Made by a program: the position numbers and the translations under genes
In this document: positions 1 to 11,075 of the stretch, in pieces
Layout of the letters: the number at the start of each line of letters is the position of its first letter
How positions within the stretch are numbered: the stretch's first letter is position 1
From: Streptococcus constellatus
GTDB taxonomy: Bacteria; Bacillota; Bacilli; Lactobacillales; Streptococcaceae
Length of the DNA: 64,000 bases
Reading direction: 5' to 3'
Assembly (NCBI RefSeq): GCF_902167705.1
Contig: NZ_CABHMZ010000029.1
Location: 44,148-108,147, forward strand
The notes under the pieces: model-generated
The model's database searches: none
The model's input: the letters and a program-made list of their open reading frames with translations, nothing else
Told to the model about the DNA's origin: nothing

Positions 1-148
1 GTTATGGCGTATTTCGCTGGAGAAAGACAAGTAAATGAACATCGAGCGGTTCAGGGCAGTTGCTTCTTTAGGAAATTACTACAGTAGCAGTAAAAAGTGA
101 AGACAATTAAAGTGTAACTTGTAATTTTCAACTAAAAATTTAATGAAT
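1..148. other. Unassigned sequence upstream of the vicR terminator
   Basis: The first 87 bases are open in frame 1 on the plus strand and end at a TAG at 85-87, so they could be the 3' end of a gene that begins before the window. The roughly 28 residues are not recognisable and the other frames close quickly. The rest is AT-rich and shows nothing until the terminator at 149. Confidence 0.25.
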
Positions 149-177
149 GGTCTAAGATTTTTGTCTTGACCTTTTTT
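149..177 (+). terminator. Rho-independent terminator before vicR
   Basis: GGTC(T)AAGA pairs with TCTTGACC across a six-base loop and runs into six T residues. It closes whatever is transcribed from left of the window and isolates the vicR promoter. Confidence 0.7.
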
Positions 178-297
178 GATATTCAAAAGTCTATCTTCAC
201 GAAGAAAGTGTGTTATATTTTGAACAGATTTGTTCTAAATTTGTAAAGTAAAGAAATGATGTTTTATAGGTTAAATTAGTAAATTTTAAGGAAATTT

Positions 298-306
298 TGG
301 TATAAT
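298..306 (+). promoter_or_regulatory. Extended -10 promoter of vicR
   Basis: TGGTATAAT (TATAAT at 301-306) is an extended -10 element 25 bp upstream of the vicR start codon. No good -35 is visible, which is common with extended -10 promoters. Confidence 0.55.
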
Positions 307-331
307 GAAAAGATAGAAAAAGGTGAATAGA

Positions 332-1033
332 ATGAAAAAAATATTAGTTGTAGATGATGAGAAACCAATCTCAGATATTATAAAATTTAATATGGTAAAA
401 GAAGGTTATGAAGTAGTCACAGCCTTTAATGGTCGCGAAGCATTAGAGATGTTTGAAGCAGAACGTCCAGATATTTTGATTTTGGACTTGATGTTGCCCG
501 AAATGGACGGCTTAGAGGTGGCGCGAACGATTCGGAAAACGAGTAATGTGCCAATCATCGTTCTTTCTGCCAAAGACAGTGAATTTGACAAAGTTATTGG
601 TCTTGAAATCGGTGCAGATGACTATATGACAAAGCCCTTCTCTAACCGTGAGTTACAGGCGCGTGTCAAAGCGATTTTGCGTCGCACAGATTTGACAATT
701 GAAAATCAAGAAGCAGAAGCTGCTCCGACAGAAATTGTGATTGGAGATTTGCAGATTTTGACCGATGCTTTTGTCGTGAAAAAGCATGGAGAAGAATTGG
801 ATTTAACACATCGTGAGTTTGAATTGCTGCATCATTTGGCAACGCATATCGGGCAGGTGATGACACGTGAACATCTACTAGAAACGGTGTGGGGGTATGA
901 TTATTTTGGAGATGTGCGGACGGTCGATGTGACAATTCGCCGTTTGAGAGAGAAGATTGAGGATATTCCTAGCCGACCAGAGTATATTTTAACACGACGC
1001 GGCGTTGGATATTACATGAGAAACAATGATTGA
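332..1033 (+). CDS. vicR: Response regulator VicR (WalR/YycF)
   Basis: OmpR-family response regulator of 233 residues that controls cell-wall metabolism genes in Gram-positive cocci. The receiver domain (about 1-115) has the acidic pair D8/D9, the phosphoacceptor Asp at residue 52 in [11 protein letters not shown] and the conserved Lys in TKPF. The winged-helix DNA-binding domain covers about 130-230. I start it at ATG 332 because AAAGGTG lies at the right distance; an upstream in-frame GTG at 323 has no ribosome site. It overlaps vicK by eight bases, so the two are translationally coupled. It matters here because two perfect WalR-type operators occur at about 21.9 and 22.6 kb. Confidence 0.97.
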   Translation: MKKILVVDDEKPISDIIKFNMVKEGYEVVTAFNGREALEMFEAERPDILILDLMLPEMDGLEVARTIRKTSNVPIIVLSAKDSEFDKVIGLEIGADDYMTKPFSNRELQARVKAILRRTDLTIENQEAEAAPTEIVIGDLQILTDAFVVKKHGEELDLTHREFELLHHLATHIGQVMTREHLLETVWGYDYFGDVRTVDVTIRRLREKIEDIPSRPEYILTRRGVGYYMRNND

Positions 1034-2378
1034 TAATATTAGACAATTTGTTGTATCAAAGGATTTTGTATTTGTCTTACTCATTTTAGGATTTATTTTG
1101 GTTATTACCTTGCTTTCCTTGGAAAACCGACGTGACAACGTTCGTATTCGCCAATTGAATCAAAAAGTGAAAGACTTGATCGCAGGAGATTATTCAGAAG
1201 TTTTAGATATGCAAGGTGGTCCAGAAATCACGGATATTACCAACAGTATCAATGACTTATCTGAGGTAATTCGCCTAACGCATGAAAATTTAGAGCAAGA
1301 AACCAAGCGCTTGTCGAGTATTTTGTCCTATATGACGGACGGCGTTCTTGCGACCAATCGTCGTGGGCAGATTATTATGATCAATGACATGGCGACCAAG
1401 CAGTTGGGAGTCAAGGAATCCGAAGCACGAAAGATGAATATCTTAAAATTGCTGGATATTGAAGACGAATATGACTTACGAGACTTGATTACGCAAGTTC
1501 CAGAATTGACCATTGATTCGCAGGATGAAAATGGAGAGTTTTTAAGTTTACGTGTCCGATTTGCCTTGATTCGTCGAGAATCTGGCTTTATTTCAGGGCT
1601 GGTTGCGGTGTTGCACGATACAACGGAGCAGGAAAAAGAGGAGCGTGAGCGGAGGCTATTTGTTTCTAATGTCAGTCATGAGTTGCGTACTCCCTTGACC
1701 AGTGTCAAGTCTTATCTGGAAGCATTAGATGAAGGTGCTTTGCTAGAACCAGTTGCACCGGATTTTATCAAGGTTTCGTTAGATGAAACCAATCGGATGA
1801 TGCGTATGGTTTCAGACTTGCTGAGTTTGTCACGTATTGATAATGCTACCAGCCATTTAGACATTGAACTGACGAATTTTACAGCATTTATCACCTTTAT
1901 TTTGAATCGTTTTGACAAGATTAGAAGTCAGAACGATGATAAAAAATATGAAATTATCCGAGATTATCCGATTAACTCTACTTGGGTCGAAATTGATACG
2001 GATAAGATGACACAGGTGATTGATAATATCATCAACAATGCCATTAAATATTCTCCTGATGGTGGTAAGATTACGGTTAGTATGAAGACGACGGATACCC
2101 AAATGATTTTGTCGATTTCAGATGAGGGCTTAGGGATTCCAAAAAAAGATTTACCGAAAATTTTTGACCGATTTTATCGTATAGACAAAGCGAGAAGTCG
2201 TGCACAAGGTGGATCTGGACTAGGCTTAGCCATTGCCAAAGAGATTATCAAGCAACATCACGGATTTATCTGGGCAAAGAGCGAGTATGGCAAAGGCTCA
2301 ACATTTACAATCGTTCTGCCTTATGACAAAGAAGCTGTCAAAGATGATGATTGGGAAGAAGATGAATTAGAAGGATAG
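1026..2378 (+). CDS. vicK: Sensor histidine kinase VicK (WalK), one-helix streptococcal form
   Basis: 450-residue membrane histidine kinase that phosphorylates VicR. It has a single N-terminal transmembrane segment (about 13-33), then a HAMP-like linker, a PAS domain (about 95-205), a dimerisation domain with the phosphoacceptor His218 in [11 protein letters not shown], and an ATPase domain with the N box (INNAIKYSP) and the G boxes (DEGLGIP and GGSGLGLAI). The lack of a large extracellular sensor loop is characteristic of streptococcal VicK and differs from Bacillus WalK. It is co-transcribed with vicR, which it overlaps, and with vicX. Confidence 0.97.
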   Translation: MIDNIRQFVVSKDFVFVLLILGFILVITLLSLENRRDNVRIRQLNQKVKDLIAGDYSEVLDMQGGPEITDITNSINDLSEVIRLTHENLEQETKRLSSILSYMTDGVLATNRRGQIIMINDMATKQLGVKESEARKMNILKLLDIEDEYDLRDLITQVPELTIDSQDENGEFLSLRVRFALIRRESGFISGLVAVLHDTTEQEKEERERRLFVSNVSHELRTPLTSVKSYLEALDEGALLEPVAPDFIKVSLDETNRMMRMVSDLLSLSRIDNATSHLDIELTNFTAFITFILNRFDKIRSQNDDKKYEIIRDYPINSTWVEIDTDKMTQVIDNIINNAIKYSPDGGKITVSMKTTDTQMILSISDEGLGIPKKDLPKIFDRFYRIDKARSRAQGGSGLGLAIAKEIIKQHHGFIWAKSEYGKGSTFTIVLPYDKEAVKDDDWEEDELEG

Positions 2379-2379
2379 C

Positions 2380-3183
2380 ATGAACGAGAAAGGATTTAAG
2401 TACAGTATTTTAGCGTCAGGTTCTACTGGCAATTGTTTCTACTTAGAAACCCCAAAGAAAAAGCTGCTGATTGATGCGGGCTTGTCTGGGAAGAAAATTA
2501 CTAGTTTGCTGAGTGAAATTGACCGTAAACCGGAGGATTTGGATGCCATTTTGGTAACGCATGAGCATAAGGACCATATTCATGGTGTCGGAGTTTTAGC
2601 ACGAAAATATCATTTAGACATCTATGCCAATCAAGAAACATGGAATGCTATGGAAGCAGCTCTTGGGAAGATTGATGTCAATCAAAAACATATTTTTGAA
2701 ATGGGAAAAACCAAGACATTTGGTGATATTGATATTGAAAGTTTTGGGGTCAGTCATGATGCGGTTGCGCCGCAATTTTATCGCTTGATGAAAGATGATA
2801 AAAGTTTTGTGTTGCTGACGGACACAGGCTATGTCAGCGACCGTATGGCAGGGATTATTGAAAATGCGGATGGCTATTTGATTGAATCCAATCATGATAT
2901 TGAAACCCTTCGCAGTGGTGCCTATCCTTGGAGTTTGAAGCAGCGGATTTTATCTGATCAAGGACACTTGTCAAATGATGACGGGGCAGAAACCATGATT
3001 CGGACATTGGGGCATAGGACAAAGAAAATCTATTTAGGACATCTTAGCAAGGAAAATAATACCAAAGAATTGGCTCATATTACAATGGTCAATCAATTGG
3101 CACAGGCTGATTTGGCGGTTGAGCATGATTTTCATGTTTATGATACCTTACCAGATACGGCTACGCCCTTAACAAATATTTAG
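2380..3183 (+). CDS. vicX: VicX (WalJ/YycJ) metallo-beta-lactamase-fold protein
   Basis: 267-residue cytoplasmic metallo-beta-lactamase-fold protein, third gene of the vicRKX operon, starting one base after the vicK stop. The metal-binding motif is THEHKDHIHG near residue 60, with further conserved Asp and His residues (LLTDTGYVSDR; SNHD; GHLSNDDG; GHLSKENN). The family is a 5'-3' DNA exonuclease in Bacillus (YycJ) and influences VicRK signalling. Length and order are normal. Confidence 0.94.
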   Translation: MNEKGFKYSILASGSTGNCFYLETPKKKLLIDAGLSGKKITSLLSEIDRKPEDLDAILVTHEHKDHIHGVGVLARKYHLDIYANQETWNAMEAALGKIDVNQKHIFEMGKTKTFGDIDIESFGVSHDAVAPQFYRLMKDDKSFVLLTDTGYVSDRMAGIIENADGYLIESNHDIETLRSGAYPWSLKQRILSDQGHLSNDDGAETMIRTLGHRTKKIYLGHLSKENNTKELAHITMVNQLAQADLAVEHDFHVYDTLPDTATPLTNI

Positions 3184-3191
3184 GAGAAATC

Positions 3192-3551
3192 ATGCGAATT
3201 TTTTACTTAATGATTGGTTTTACTTCATTAGGATTAGCACTTTTAGGAGTTGTTTTACCGTTGTTGCCGACAACTCCCTTTTTACTGCTTACCATTGCTT
3301 GTTTTTCACGCAGTTCTAAGCGATTTGAAAAATGGTTGTATCACACCAAGCTATACCAAATCTATGTGGCGGACTTTCGTGAAACAGGCTCCATTGCTCG
3401 TGAACGTAAAAGAAAAATTCTTGTTTCCATTTATATTCTAATGGGAATTTCAATTCTCTTTGCGCCAATTATTTGGGTCAAATTTGCTTTGGTGGGACTC
3501 ACTATTTTTATAACTTATTATTTATTCAAAGTCATTCCAGATAAGGAATGA
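3192..3551 (+). CDS. DUF454 (YbaN-like) small membrane protein
   Basis: 119 residues with two N-terminal hydrophobic segments (about 3-40) around the motif LLPTTPFLLL, and a C-terminal hydrophobic pair (about 75-112). LP(L/T)LPTTPFLL is the hallmark of DUF454/YbaN inner-membrane proteins of unknown function. It begins eight bases after vicX and is probably the last gene of the vic operon. Confidence 0.85.
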   Translation: MRIFYLMIGFTSLGLALLGVVLPLLPTTPFLLLTIACFSRSSKRFEKWLYHTKLYQIYVADFRETGSIARERKRKILVSIYILMGISILFAPIIWVKFALVGLTIFITYYLFKVIPDKE

Positions 3552-3686
3552 AAATTCATTTCGTCTCTGGTGAACTTTTGCTATCAAATTCTTGGTATCG
3601 TTGGAGTATCAAGGATTTTTTTGATATAATAGTAGAGAATTTGTTTTCATTTTAAAAGAAAAAAGCTCTTCTTGAAAGGAGAAAAA

Positions 3687-4385
3687 ATGAAAGATTTACA
3701 TAAGGTTTTGAGGAAACAGTTTGAAATTGTCTTCCAAGATGAGAAGTTGTTAGAAACAGCTTTTACTCATACTAGCTATGCCAACGAGCACCGCCTCTTA
3801 AACATTTCACACAATGAGCGCTTGGAATTTTTAGGAGACGCTGTTCTGCAATTATTGATTTCAGAATATCTGTATAAAAAATATCCGAAAAAACCAGAAG
3901 GAGACTTGTCAAAACTTCGCTCAACGATTGTACGTGAAGAAAGTTTGGCTGGCTTTAGCCGAGATTGTCAGTTTGATCAATTTATCAAATTGGGGCGTGG
4001 CGAAGAAAAGTCAGGTGGCCGTAATCGTGACACTATTCTTGGTGATTTATTTGAAGCCTTTTTAGGTGCTCTTCTGTTAGATAAAGATGTGGAAGCTGTT
4101 AAGAATTTCCTTTATCAAGTCATGATTCCAAAGGTGGAAGCAGGAGACTTTGAGCAAGTAATTGATTACAAGACCAAGCTGCAAGAATTGCTCCAAGTGA
4201 ATGGCGATGTTGAGATTGTCTATCAAGTTATCTCTGAGTCTGGTCCAGCTCATGCCAAAGAATTTGCTGTATCTGTGTCAGTAGACGGCAGAGTGGTTGG
4301 GCAAGGGCAAGGTCGTTCTAAGAAATTAGCGGAGCAGGAAGCCGCAAAAAATGCATTTGAAAAGGAAAATTATTCATGTATTTAA
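3687..4385 (+). CDS. rnc: Ribonuclease III
   Basis: 232-residue double-strand-specific endoribonuclease that matures rRNA and degrades structured RNA. The catalytic domain carries [14 protein letters not shown] (the RNase III signature) and [13 protein letters not shown] with the second acidic pair. A dsRNA-binding domain covers about 155-226. ATG 3687 is preferred because GAAAGGAG lies just upstream; an earlier in-frame TTG has no ribosome site. TATAAT at 3625-3630 is the likely -10. The end overlaps smc by ten bases, the usual streptococcal rnc-smc arrangement. Confidence 0.96.
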   Translation: MKDLHKVLRKQFEIVFQDEKLLETAFTHTSYANEHRLLNISHNERLEFLGDAVLQLLISEYLYKKYPKKPEGDLSKLRSTIVREESLAGFSRDCQFDQFIKLGRGEEKSGGRNRDTILGDLFEAFLGALLLDKDVEAVKNFLYQVMIPKVEAGDFEQVIDYKTKLQELLQVNGDVEIVYQVISESGPAHAKEFAVSVSVDGRVVGQGQGRSKKLAEQEAAKNAFEKENYSCI

Positions 4386-7300
4386 AAGAAATTGAAATTC
4401 AAGGTTTCAAATCTTTTGCTGATAAGACTAAAGTTGTTTTTGATCAAGGAGTGACGGCTGTCGTTGGACCAAATGGATCAGGAAAGTCCAATATTACAGA
4501 AAGTCTGCGCTGGGCGCTGGGTGAATCCAGTGTTAAAAGCCTTCGTGGTGGCAAAATGCCAGATGTCATCTTTGCGGGTACGGAGAGTAGAAAGCCATTA
4601 AATTATGCTTCTGTTGTTGTTGTATTGGACAATAAAGATCGTTTCATCCAGCAGGCTACAGACGAGATTCGTGTAGAACGACATATTTATCGCAGCGGAG
4701 ACAGCGAGTATAAAATTGATGACAAGAAAGTGCGCTTGCGGGATATTCATGACTTGTTTATGGATACTGGACTTGGACGAGATAGTTTTTCTATTATCTC
4801 TCAAGGAAAGGTAGAAGAGATTTTTAACAGCAAGCCAGAGGAGCGTCGTGCTATTTTTGAAGAAGCTGCCGGCGTGCTGAAATACAAGACGCGGCGCAAA
4901 GAAACCGAAAGCAAGTTAGCCCAAACGCAGGATAATTTGGATCGCTTGGAAGACATCATTTATGAGCTCGATAGTCAAGTGAAACCTCTTGAAAAGCAGG
5001 CTATAACAGCTAAGCAGTTTTTGACATTAGACGAAGAGCGACGAGCCCTCTATTTGGATGTGCTGATTGCTCAACTCACAGAAAACAAAACGCAGTTGAA
5101 TACGACGGAGGAACAACTAGCAAGCATTCAGCAGGATTTGTCTGCTTATTACAATAAGCGGGAACAGCTGGAGCAAGAAAATACTCTTCTGAAAGAAAAA
5201 CGCTATGCTTTGCAGAAACAAATGGCAGATGACCAAGCGAGTTTGCTTGAATTAACACGTCTCATCAGCGACTTAGAACGCCAAATTGAAGTTTCTAAGT
5301 TAGAGTCAAGTCAAGCTGCCAGCAGTCGGAAAGAAAACGAAGAACGTCTGCAAGGGCTAGAAGAAAAACGAGCTGTGGCTCAAAAAGAATGGCAGGAAAA
5401 AAATGAACAGTTGACTGATTTTGCAAAAGAATTAGAGCAAAATCAACAGGCTATTCATAAATTGGAAGCTGAAATTGAGACATTCTCGGATAATCCTGAC
5501 CAGATGATTGAAAAATTACGTGGTAAATTTGTTCAATTGATGCAAGAAGAAGCGGATTTGTCCAATGACTTAACTGCTTTGGAAAGTCGTTTAGCCAGCG
5601 AATTGCAATTATCTGAAAGCAAACAAGCAGAATTTGCCAAGCTGCAAGAAAATTTAAAACACACACAAGCAAACGAGCAGAGCCAGCTAGAAGATTTGGA
5701 GACAGCTCGACAGTCGGTTCAGCAATTGTTGGTAGATTATCAGGAACAGCTCAAGCAAGTTCAAACTGTAAAAGCGGATTATCAGCAAGTTCAAACAGCA
5801 ATGTTTGATTTGATAGATGATGTAAAAAATAAAAAGGCGCGTGTTGGTAGCTTAGAGGCTATTTTGAAAAACCACAGTCATTTCTATGCTGGGGTGAAAA
5901 GTGTGCTGCAAGAAGCAGAGCGATTAGGTGGTATTATTGGTGCTGTCAGCGAGAATTTGAGCTTTGATTCGCATTATCAGACAGCACTTGAAATTGCGCT
6001 TGGAGCCAGTAGTCAGCATATCATCGTTGAAGATGAGCAGGCAGCGACACAAGCGATTGAATTTTTAAAACGCAATCGAACAGGGCGGGCGACTTTCTTG
6101 CCATTGACAACGATTAAAGCGCGGTATTTACCAGATCATCATCGAGCAAGCATTGAAAAAAGCACGGGTTTTCTTGGCCTGGCTTCGTCTTTGGTGCATT
6201 ATGATATGAGTTTGGAGCACATTTTCCAAAACTTGCTGGGAACGACAGCCATTTTTGATACGGTAGAAAATGCGCGAGCAGCTGCTCGCAAAGTTCGCTA
6301 TCAAGTACGAATTGTCACGCTGGACGGAACAGAATTGCGGACAGGCGGTTCTTATGCAGGTGGTGCCAATCGGAATAACAATACGATTTTCATCAAGCCG
6401 GAACTGGACGCTTTACAAAAGGAACTTTCTGAGAAGAATGCGACTTTAGCAGAGCAAGAAAAACAAGTGGAAGATTTGCACACACAGCTAAGCAAAGCCA
6501 ATAATCTTTTAGAAGAGATAAAAGCAAGTGGTGAAGAAGCTCGGTTAGCAGAGCAAAAGGCTCAATTGGCTTATGAGCAAATGCACAAACAGGTTGAAGA
6601 CCTATCTGAGCTTTTGGCCTTGCAAGAACGCGAGCTGTCTCGTGAGGTACTTCCTGACATGGCGGAGCAAAAAGAACGATTGGTTAATCGCCTTGCAGAA
6701 ATTGAGCAGGAAAAAACAGAAACGGAAACTGAAATTGAGCAGATTAAGTCAGATAAAGATGCTGTTCAAGCACGTTTAGATAAGCTAACAGCTCACTTAT
6801 CTGAACTTCGTTTGGCTCGCACTGAAGTGACGGGGAATCAACGTTATGTTCAGACAGATCTTACACGTTTGTCCAATGAAAAATCTGAATTGGACAAAGA
6901 GATTTCGACCTTGCAATATTTGATGGAACAAAAGGAAGAAACTGCTTCAAAAGTGGATATTGCTGTTTTAGAAGAGCAATTGGCACAGGCAGAACAGGAA
7001 AAAACAGAGCTGAACCAAACAGCCATTCGTCGTCAGTTTGAGTTGGACGATTTGGAAGGGCAAGCAGAAGATCTTACGAATCATCTGGAACAAGCCCGCC
7101 AGCAAAATGAAGATTTGATTCGCAAACAAGCTAAGGCAGAAGCTGAAAAAGATAAGATTGCAGATGTCCTTCGTCGTCTTTTGACGAATGTGACAGATGA
7201 TTATCAAATGTCTTTTGACGAAGCCAGCAAACAGGCTCGTCCACTAGAAAACCTAGCAGTTTCTGAAACCAAGGTTAAAGATTTAGAAAAAGCCATTCGG

Positions 7301-7909
7301 GCACTGGGACCAGTCAATCTTGATGCGGTAAAACAATTTGAAGAAGTCAGTCAACGACTGCATTTCCTCAATACTCAAAGAGATGACGTACTTTCTGCGA
7401 AAAATCTGCTTTTGGATACCATTGAAGAAATGAATGATGAAGTAAAAGAGCGCTTCAAATCAACTTTTGAAGCGATTCGCGAGAGCTTCAAAGTGACTTT
7501 CAGACAGATGTTTGGCGGCGGTTCAGCGGACTTGATTTTGACCGAAGGCGACCTGCTGACCGCTGGGGTAGAAATCTCAGTACAGCCACCTGGCAAAAAA
7601 ATCCAATCCCTCAACCTGATGAGTGGAGGAGAAAAGGCTCTATCAGCCTTAGCATTACTCTTCTCCATTATCCGTGTCAAGACGATACCATTTGTCATTT
7701 TGGACGAGGTGGAAGCTGCACTTGACGAAGCTAATGTCAAACGTTTCGGAGACTATCTCAATCGTTTTGACAAAGATAGCCAGTTTATCGTGGTGACACA
7801 CCGTAAAGGAACAATGTCCGCAGCGGATTCTATCTATGGAGTAACCATGCAAGAATCTGGTGTGTCAAAGATTGTCTCTGTAAAATTAAAAGATTTAGAA
7901 AGTATGTAA
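4376..7909 (+). CDS. smc: Chromosome partition protein SMC
   Basis: 1177-residue SMC ATPase that, with ScpA and ScpB, compacts and separates the chromosome. Walker [10 protein letters not shown] sits at about 32-40. Two long coiled coils (about 170-500 and 670-1000) flank the hinge (about 505-660, with [10 protein letters not shown] at its end). The signature [15 protein letters not shown] and Walker [17 protein letters not shown] are near the C-terminus. Full length. It overlaps rnc and is followed one base later by a Cof-type phosphatase. Confidence 0.97.
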   Translation: MYLKEIEIQGFKSFADKTKVVFDQGVTAVVGPNGSGKSNITESLRWALGESSVKSLRGGKMPDVIFAGTESRKPLNYASVVVVLDNKDRFIQQATDEIRVERHIYRSGDSEYKIDDKKVRLRDIHDLFMDTGLGRDSFSIISQGKVEEIFNSKPEERRAIFEEAAGVLKYKTRRKETESKLAQTQDNLDRLEDIIYELDSQVKPLEKQAITAKQFLTLDEERRALYLDVLIAQLTENKTQLNTTEEQLASIQQDLSAYYNKREQLEQENTLLKEKRYALQKQMADDQASLLELTRLISDLERQIEVSKLESSQAASSRKENEERLQGLEEKRAVAQKEWQEKNEQLTDFAKELEQNQQAIHKLEAEIETFSDNPDQMIEKLRGKFVQLMQEEADLSNDLTALESRLASELQLSESKQAEFAKLQENLKHTQANEQSQLEDLETARQSVQQLLVDYQEQLKQVQTVKADYQQVQTAMFDLIDDVKNKKARVGSLEAILKNHSHFYAGVKSVLQEAERLGGIIGAVSENLSFDSHYQTALEIALGASSQHIIVEDEQAATQAIEFLKRNRTGRATFLPLTTIKARYLPDHHRASIEKSTGFLGLASSLVHYDMSLEHIFQNLLGTTAIFDTVENARAAARKVRYQVRIVTLDGTELRTGGSYAGGANRNNNTIFIKPELDALQKELSEKNATLAEQEKQVEDLHTQLSKANNLLEEIKASGEEARLAEQKAQLAYEQMHKQVEDLSELLALQERELSREVLPDMAEQKERLVNRLAEIEQEKTETETEIEQIKSDKDAVQARLDKLTAHLSELRLARTEVTGNQRYVQTDLTRLSNEKSELDKEISTLQYLMEQKEETASKVDIAVLEEQLAQAEQEKTELNQTAIRRQFELDDLEGQAEDLTNHLEQARQQNEDLIRKQAKAEAEKDKIADVLRRLLTNVTDDYQMSFDEASKQARPLENLAVSETKVKDLEKAIRALGPVNLDAVKQFEEVSQRLHFLNTQRDDVLSAKNLLLDTIEEMNDEVKERFKSTFEAIRESFKVTFRQMFGGGSADLILTEGDLLTAGVEISVQPPGKKIQSLNLMSGGEKALSALALLFSIIRVKTIPFVILDEVEAALDEANVKRFGDYLNRFDKDSQFIVVTHRKGTMSAADSIYGVTMQESGVSKIVSVKLKDLESM

Positions 7910-7910
7910 A

Positions 7911-8705
7911 ATGAATATAAAATTAGTTGCAACAGATATGGACGGCACCTTTTTAGATGACAAAGGGCAGTTTGATATGGAGCGTCTCAAACGACTGCTC
8001 GAACGTTATCGTGAGAAGGGCATCTACTTTGCAGTAGCCAGTGGACGCGGCTTGCTGTCATTAGAAAAGCTATTTGAAGATGTGCGAGATGAGATTATCT
8101 TCATTGCTGAAAATGGCAGTTTGGTAGAATTTCATGGAAAAGATCTTTACGAAGCGACTATGCCTAAGGACTTTTACTTATCAGCTTTTGAAAAATTAAA
8201 AACATCTCCTTTTATCAATACCAGTGAATTGCTCTTGACAGGAAAAAAAGGCTGTTATGTTTTGGAAACAGTTGCTCCAACTTATTTAGCTTTTAGTGCG
8301 CACTATAATGAAAATATCCAAAAAGTAGCTCGCTTGGAGGATATCACAGATGAAATTTTCAAATTTACAACGAATTTTTCTGAAGAAACAGTAGCTGCAG
8401 GTGAGGCTTGGGTCAATGAACACGTTCCTGGTGTCAAAGCTATGACGACAGGTTATAAGTCCATTGATATTGTCCTAGACTATGTGGATAAGGGAGTTGC
8501 TATTGTCGAATTGGCGAAGAAGTTAAATCTTGAGATGGATCAAGTCATGACATTTGGAGACAATTTGAATGACCTGCACATGATGCAAGTTTCTGGTTAT
8601 CCCATTGCTCCTGAAAATGCTCGTCCAGAGATTTTGGAAGTAGCCAAAGAGGTTATTGGACACCATGCAGCGCATTCAGTGATGACGTATATGGAGGGCT
8701 TATAA
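7911..8705 (+). CDS. Cof-type HAD-IIB phosphatase
   Basis: 264-residue haloacid-dehalogenase phosphatase of the Cof/YidA type. Motif I is DMDGTFLDD near residue 9, motif II is AVASGRG, and motif IV is TFGDNLNDLHMM near the C-terminus, with a C2-type cap in between. Such enzymes dephosphorylate sugar phosphates or flavin precursors; the substrate cannot be read from sequence. It sits one base after smc, and its stop overlaps the start of a second paralogue (TAATG). Confidence 0.9.
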   Translation: MNIKLVATDMDGTFLDDKGQFDMERLKRLLERYREKGIYFAVASGRGLLSLEKLFEDVRDEIIFIAENGSLVEFHGKDLYEATMPKDFYLSAFEKLKTSPFINTSELLLTGKKGCYVLETVAPTYLAFSAHYNENIQKVARLEDITDEIFKFTTNFSEETVAAGEAWVNEHVPGVKAMTTGYKSIDIVLDYVDKGVAIVELAKKLNLEMDQVMTFGDNLNDLHMMQVSGYPIAPENARPEILEVAKEVIGHHAAHSVMTYMEGL

Positions 8706-9517
8706 TGACAGATATAAAATTGATTGCCTTAGATTTAGACGGAACTTTACTGACTTCTGAGAAAAAAATTTCTGCTCGAAATTTAGCAGCTCTTAAGATG
8801 GCTCAAGAGCAGGGAATCAAGGTTGTTTTGACGACTGGTCGCCCTCTCAAAGCAATGGAACTTTTCTTAAACGAATTAGGCGTTGCTAATCAAGAGGACG
8901 AATACACCATTACTTTTAATGGTGGTTTGGTGCAACGCAACACAGGGGAAATTCTTGATAAAACAGTTTTTGTCTATGACGATGTGGCGCGTATTTTTGA
9001 GGAAACAGAAAGGTTGGGCTTGCCGTTGGATGCGATTTGCGAAGGAACTGTTTATCAAATCCAGTCAGACCATGAATCGCTTTACCAAACTTGCAATCCT
9101 GCTCTAACATTTGAGTCAGTTTCATTTGCAGATTTATCTAGCCAACAAACGTATAATAAATGTGTAACAGCTTATGCACCAGATCCGCTTGATCGTGGTA
9201 TTGCTCAACTTTCGTCCGATTTATTTGACAAATATGAAATTTTTAAGTCACGCGATATGTTGTTAGAATGGTCTCCGAAGAATGTTCATAAGGCAAATGG
9301 TTTAGAGAAATTGATTGCTCATTTAGGAATTGAACAAAGTCAAGTCATGACCTGCGGAGATGAAGCAAATGACCTGTCTATGATAAAATGGGCAGGGCTT
9401 GGTGTAGCTATGCAAAATGCAGTAGCAGCAGTCAAAGAAGTCGCCAATGTAGTGACGCCGATGACGAATGACGAAGATGCTGTTGCTTGGGCTATAGAAA
9501 AATATGCACTAAAATAA
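8705..9517 (+). CDS. Cof-type HAD-IIB phosphatase (YidA-like)
   Basis: 270-residue paralogue of the preceding gene, with motif I LDLDGTLLTSEKK, motif II VLTTGRP and motif IV TCGDEANDLSMI. LALDLDGTLL with KANGLEKL resembles the YidA sugar-phosphate phosphatase subgroup. It overlaps the upstream gene by one base, and ftsY follows 12 bases later, so the whole block is probably one transcript. Confidence 0.9.
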   Translation: MTDIKLIALDLDGTLLTSEKKISARNLAALKMAQEQGIKVVLTTGRPLKAMELFLNELGVANQEDEYTITFNGGLVQRNTGEILDKTVFVYDDVARIFEETERLGLPLDAICEGTVYQIQSDHESLYQTCNPALTFESVSFADLSSQQTYNKCVTAYAPDPLDRGIAQLSSDLFDKYEIFKSRDMLLEWSPKNVHKANGLEKLIAHLGIEQSQVMTCGDEANDLSMIKWAGLGVAMQNAVAAVKEVANVVTPMTNDEDAVAWAIEKYALK

Positions 9518-9529
9518 AGGAGGAATTGA

Positions 9530-11023
9530 ATGGGCTTATTTGATCGCCTTTTTGGTCGCCAAAAAGAAGAAAAACCAGTTGAAAATATTCCTGAAGAAGC
9601 TGTAGAAACAGCATCAGAGGATTATCAAGGAGAGAAGCTAGAAACAGCAGAGACAGCTCCTATAGAGAATGCGCAATCTGAGAATCTAGATGAACAAACA
9701 TTCCAAACAGAGCTGAAAGAGCGCCTTGCTGAGGATGAAGCACGTCTTGAAACCATTCAAGAAAAAGTAAAAGAAATGGAGCCAAAGGCGGCTGATACAG
9801 TGGCAGACGTAGAGTCAGCTGAAAATGATTCGCAAGCTCCAGAAAAGCATGTATTGCCAAATGAAGCTGTAGTTGTTTCACAAGCTGATGAAAAAGTTCT
9901 TTCACCCAATCCAACTCACCAAGCAGGTGCTGCTACAGATTTACAGGAACGTCTAGCTGAAGCTAGAAGACGCCTACAAGAACAAGAAAAAATGAGGCAA
10001 CTGGATGCAGCGAATGCAGTATCCAGCTCAGCAGAGTCGACTACGGTAGAGAAAACTATTAGCGAACCAGTTGAAGCAAGTTCATCTAGTCAAGAAGAAA
10101 CGGTTCAGGAAAAGTATGACCGCAGTCTCAAGAAGACACGGACAGGTTTTGGAGCGCGGCTTAATGCCTTCTTTGCAAATTTCCGTTCAGTAGATGAGGA
10201 GTTTTTTGAAGAGTTAGAAGAGCTCTTGATTACGAGTGATGTTGGGGTGCAAGTTGCTTCCAGTCTGACTGAAGAATTGCGCCAAGAAGCTCGCCTTGAA
10301 AATGCCAAAAAGCCAGATGTCCTTCGTCGGGTCATCATTGAAAAGTTAGTAGACATCTATGAGAAAGATGGTCAATTTAACGAAAAAATCAATTTACAAG
10401 ACGGTTTGACAGTCATGCTTTTTGTGGGTGTAAACGGAGTTGGGAAAACCACTTCGATTGGGAAATTGGCTTATAAATATAAGCAGGCTGGCAAGAAAGT
10501 CATGTTAGTTGCAGCAGATACTTTCCGTGCAGGAGCTGTTGCTCAGTTGGTGGAATGGGGACGTCGAGTAGATGTTCCTGTTGTGACAGGTCCAGAAAAG
10601 AGTGACCCAGCTAGCGTTGTTTATGACGGTATGGAGCGTGCAAAGGCTGAAAATGTGGATATTCTCATGATTGATACAGCTGGACGCTTGCAAAACAAAG
10701 ATAACCTAATGGCAGAATTAGAAAAAATTGAACGGATTATCAAACGGGTAGACCCAGCTGCGCCGCATGAAACTTTCTTGGCGTTAGATGCATCAACTGG
10801 TCAAAACGCCCTTGTTCAAGCTAAGGAATTTTCAAAAATTACGCCAGTAACAGGGATTGTCTTAACAAAAATCGACGGAACTGCGCGTGGTGGTGTCGTT
10901 CTTGCAATTCGTCAAGAACTCGATATTCCAGTTAAACTGATTGGATTCGGAGAAAAAATTGACGATATTGGAGTATTTAACTCTGAAAACTTTATGAAAG
11001 GACTCTTGGAGGGCTTGGTATAA
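9530..11023 (+). CDS. ftsY: Signal recognition particle receptor FtsY
   Basis: 497-residue SRP receptor GTPase that docks ribosome-SRP complexes at the membrane. A long acidic, Glu/Ala-rich low-complexity region (about 10-200) precedes the N domain (about 205-280) and the G domain: G1 GVNGVGKTTS, the DTFRAGAVAQL motif, DTAGRLQNK and TKIDGTARGG. An AGGAGG ribosome site precedes the ATG. A terminator follows directly. Confidence 0.97.
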   Translation: MGLFDRLFGRQKEEKPVENIPEEAVETASEDYQGEKLETAETAPIENAQSENLDEQTFQTELKERLAEDEARLETIQEKVKEMEPKAADTVADVESAENDSQAPEKHVLPNEAVVVSQADEKVLSPNPTHQAGAATDLQERLAEARRRLQEQEKMRQLDAANAVSSSAESTTVEKTISEPVEASSSSQEETVQEKYDRSLKKTRTGFGARLNAFFANFRSVDEEFFEELEELLITSDVGVQVASSLTEELRQEARLENAKKPDVLRRVIIEKLVDIYEKDGQFNEKINLQDGLTVMLFVGVNGVGKTTSIGKLAYKYKQAGKKVMLVAADTFRAGAVAQLVEWGRRVDVPVVTGPEKSDPASVVYDGMERAKAENVDILMIDTAGRLQNKDNLMAELEKIERIIKRVDPAAPHETFLALDASTGQNALVQAKEFSKITPVTGIVLTKIDGTARGGVVLAIRQELDIPVKLIGFGEKIDDIGVFNSENFMKGLLEGLV

Positions 11024-11029
11024 GAAAAG

Positions 11030-11063
11030 AGACTTGCAATTTATTCATTTTGCAAGTCTTTTG
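11030..11063. terminator. Bidirectional terminator between ftsY and zwf
   Basis: AGACTTGCAA pairs perfectly with TTGCAAGTCT around a ten-base loop and is followed by T residues on both strands. It ends ftsY (plus) and zwf (minus), which converge here. Confidence 0.85.
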
Positions 11064-11075
11064 TATATATTTACT

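Noticed and set aside
113..125. TGTAAC and TGTAAT close together upstream of vicR as a possible VicR autoregulatory box
   Set aside because: The half-sites start seven bases apart, not 11, so they do not fit TGTWAH-N5-TGTWAH.
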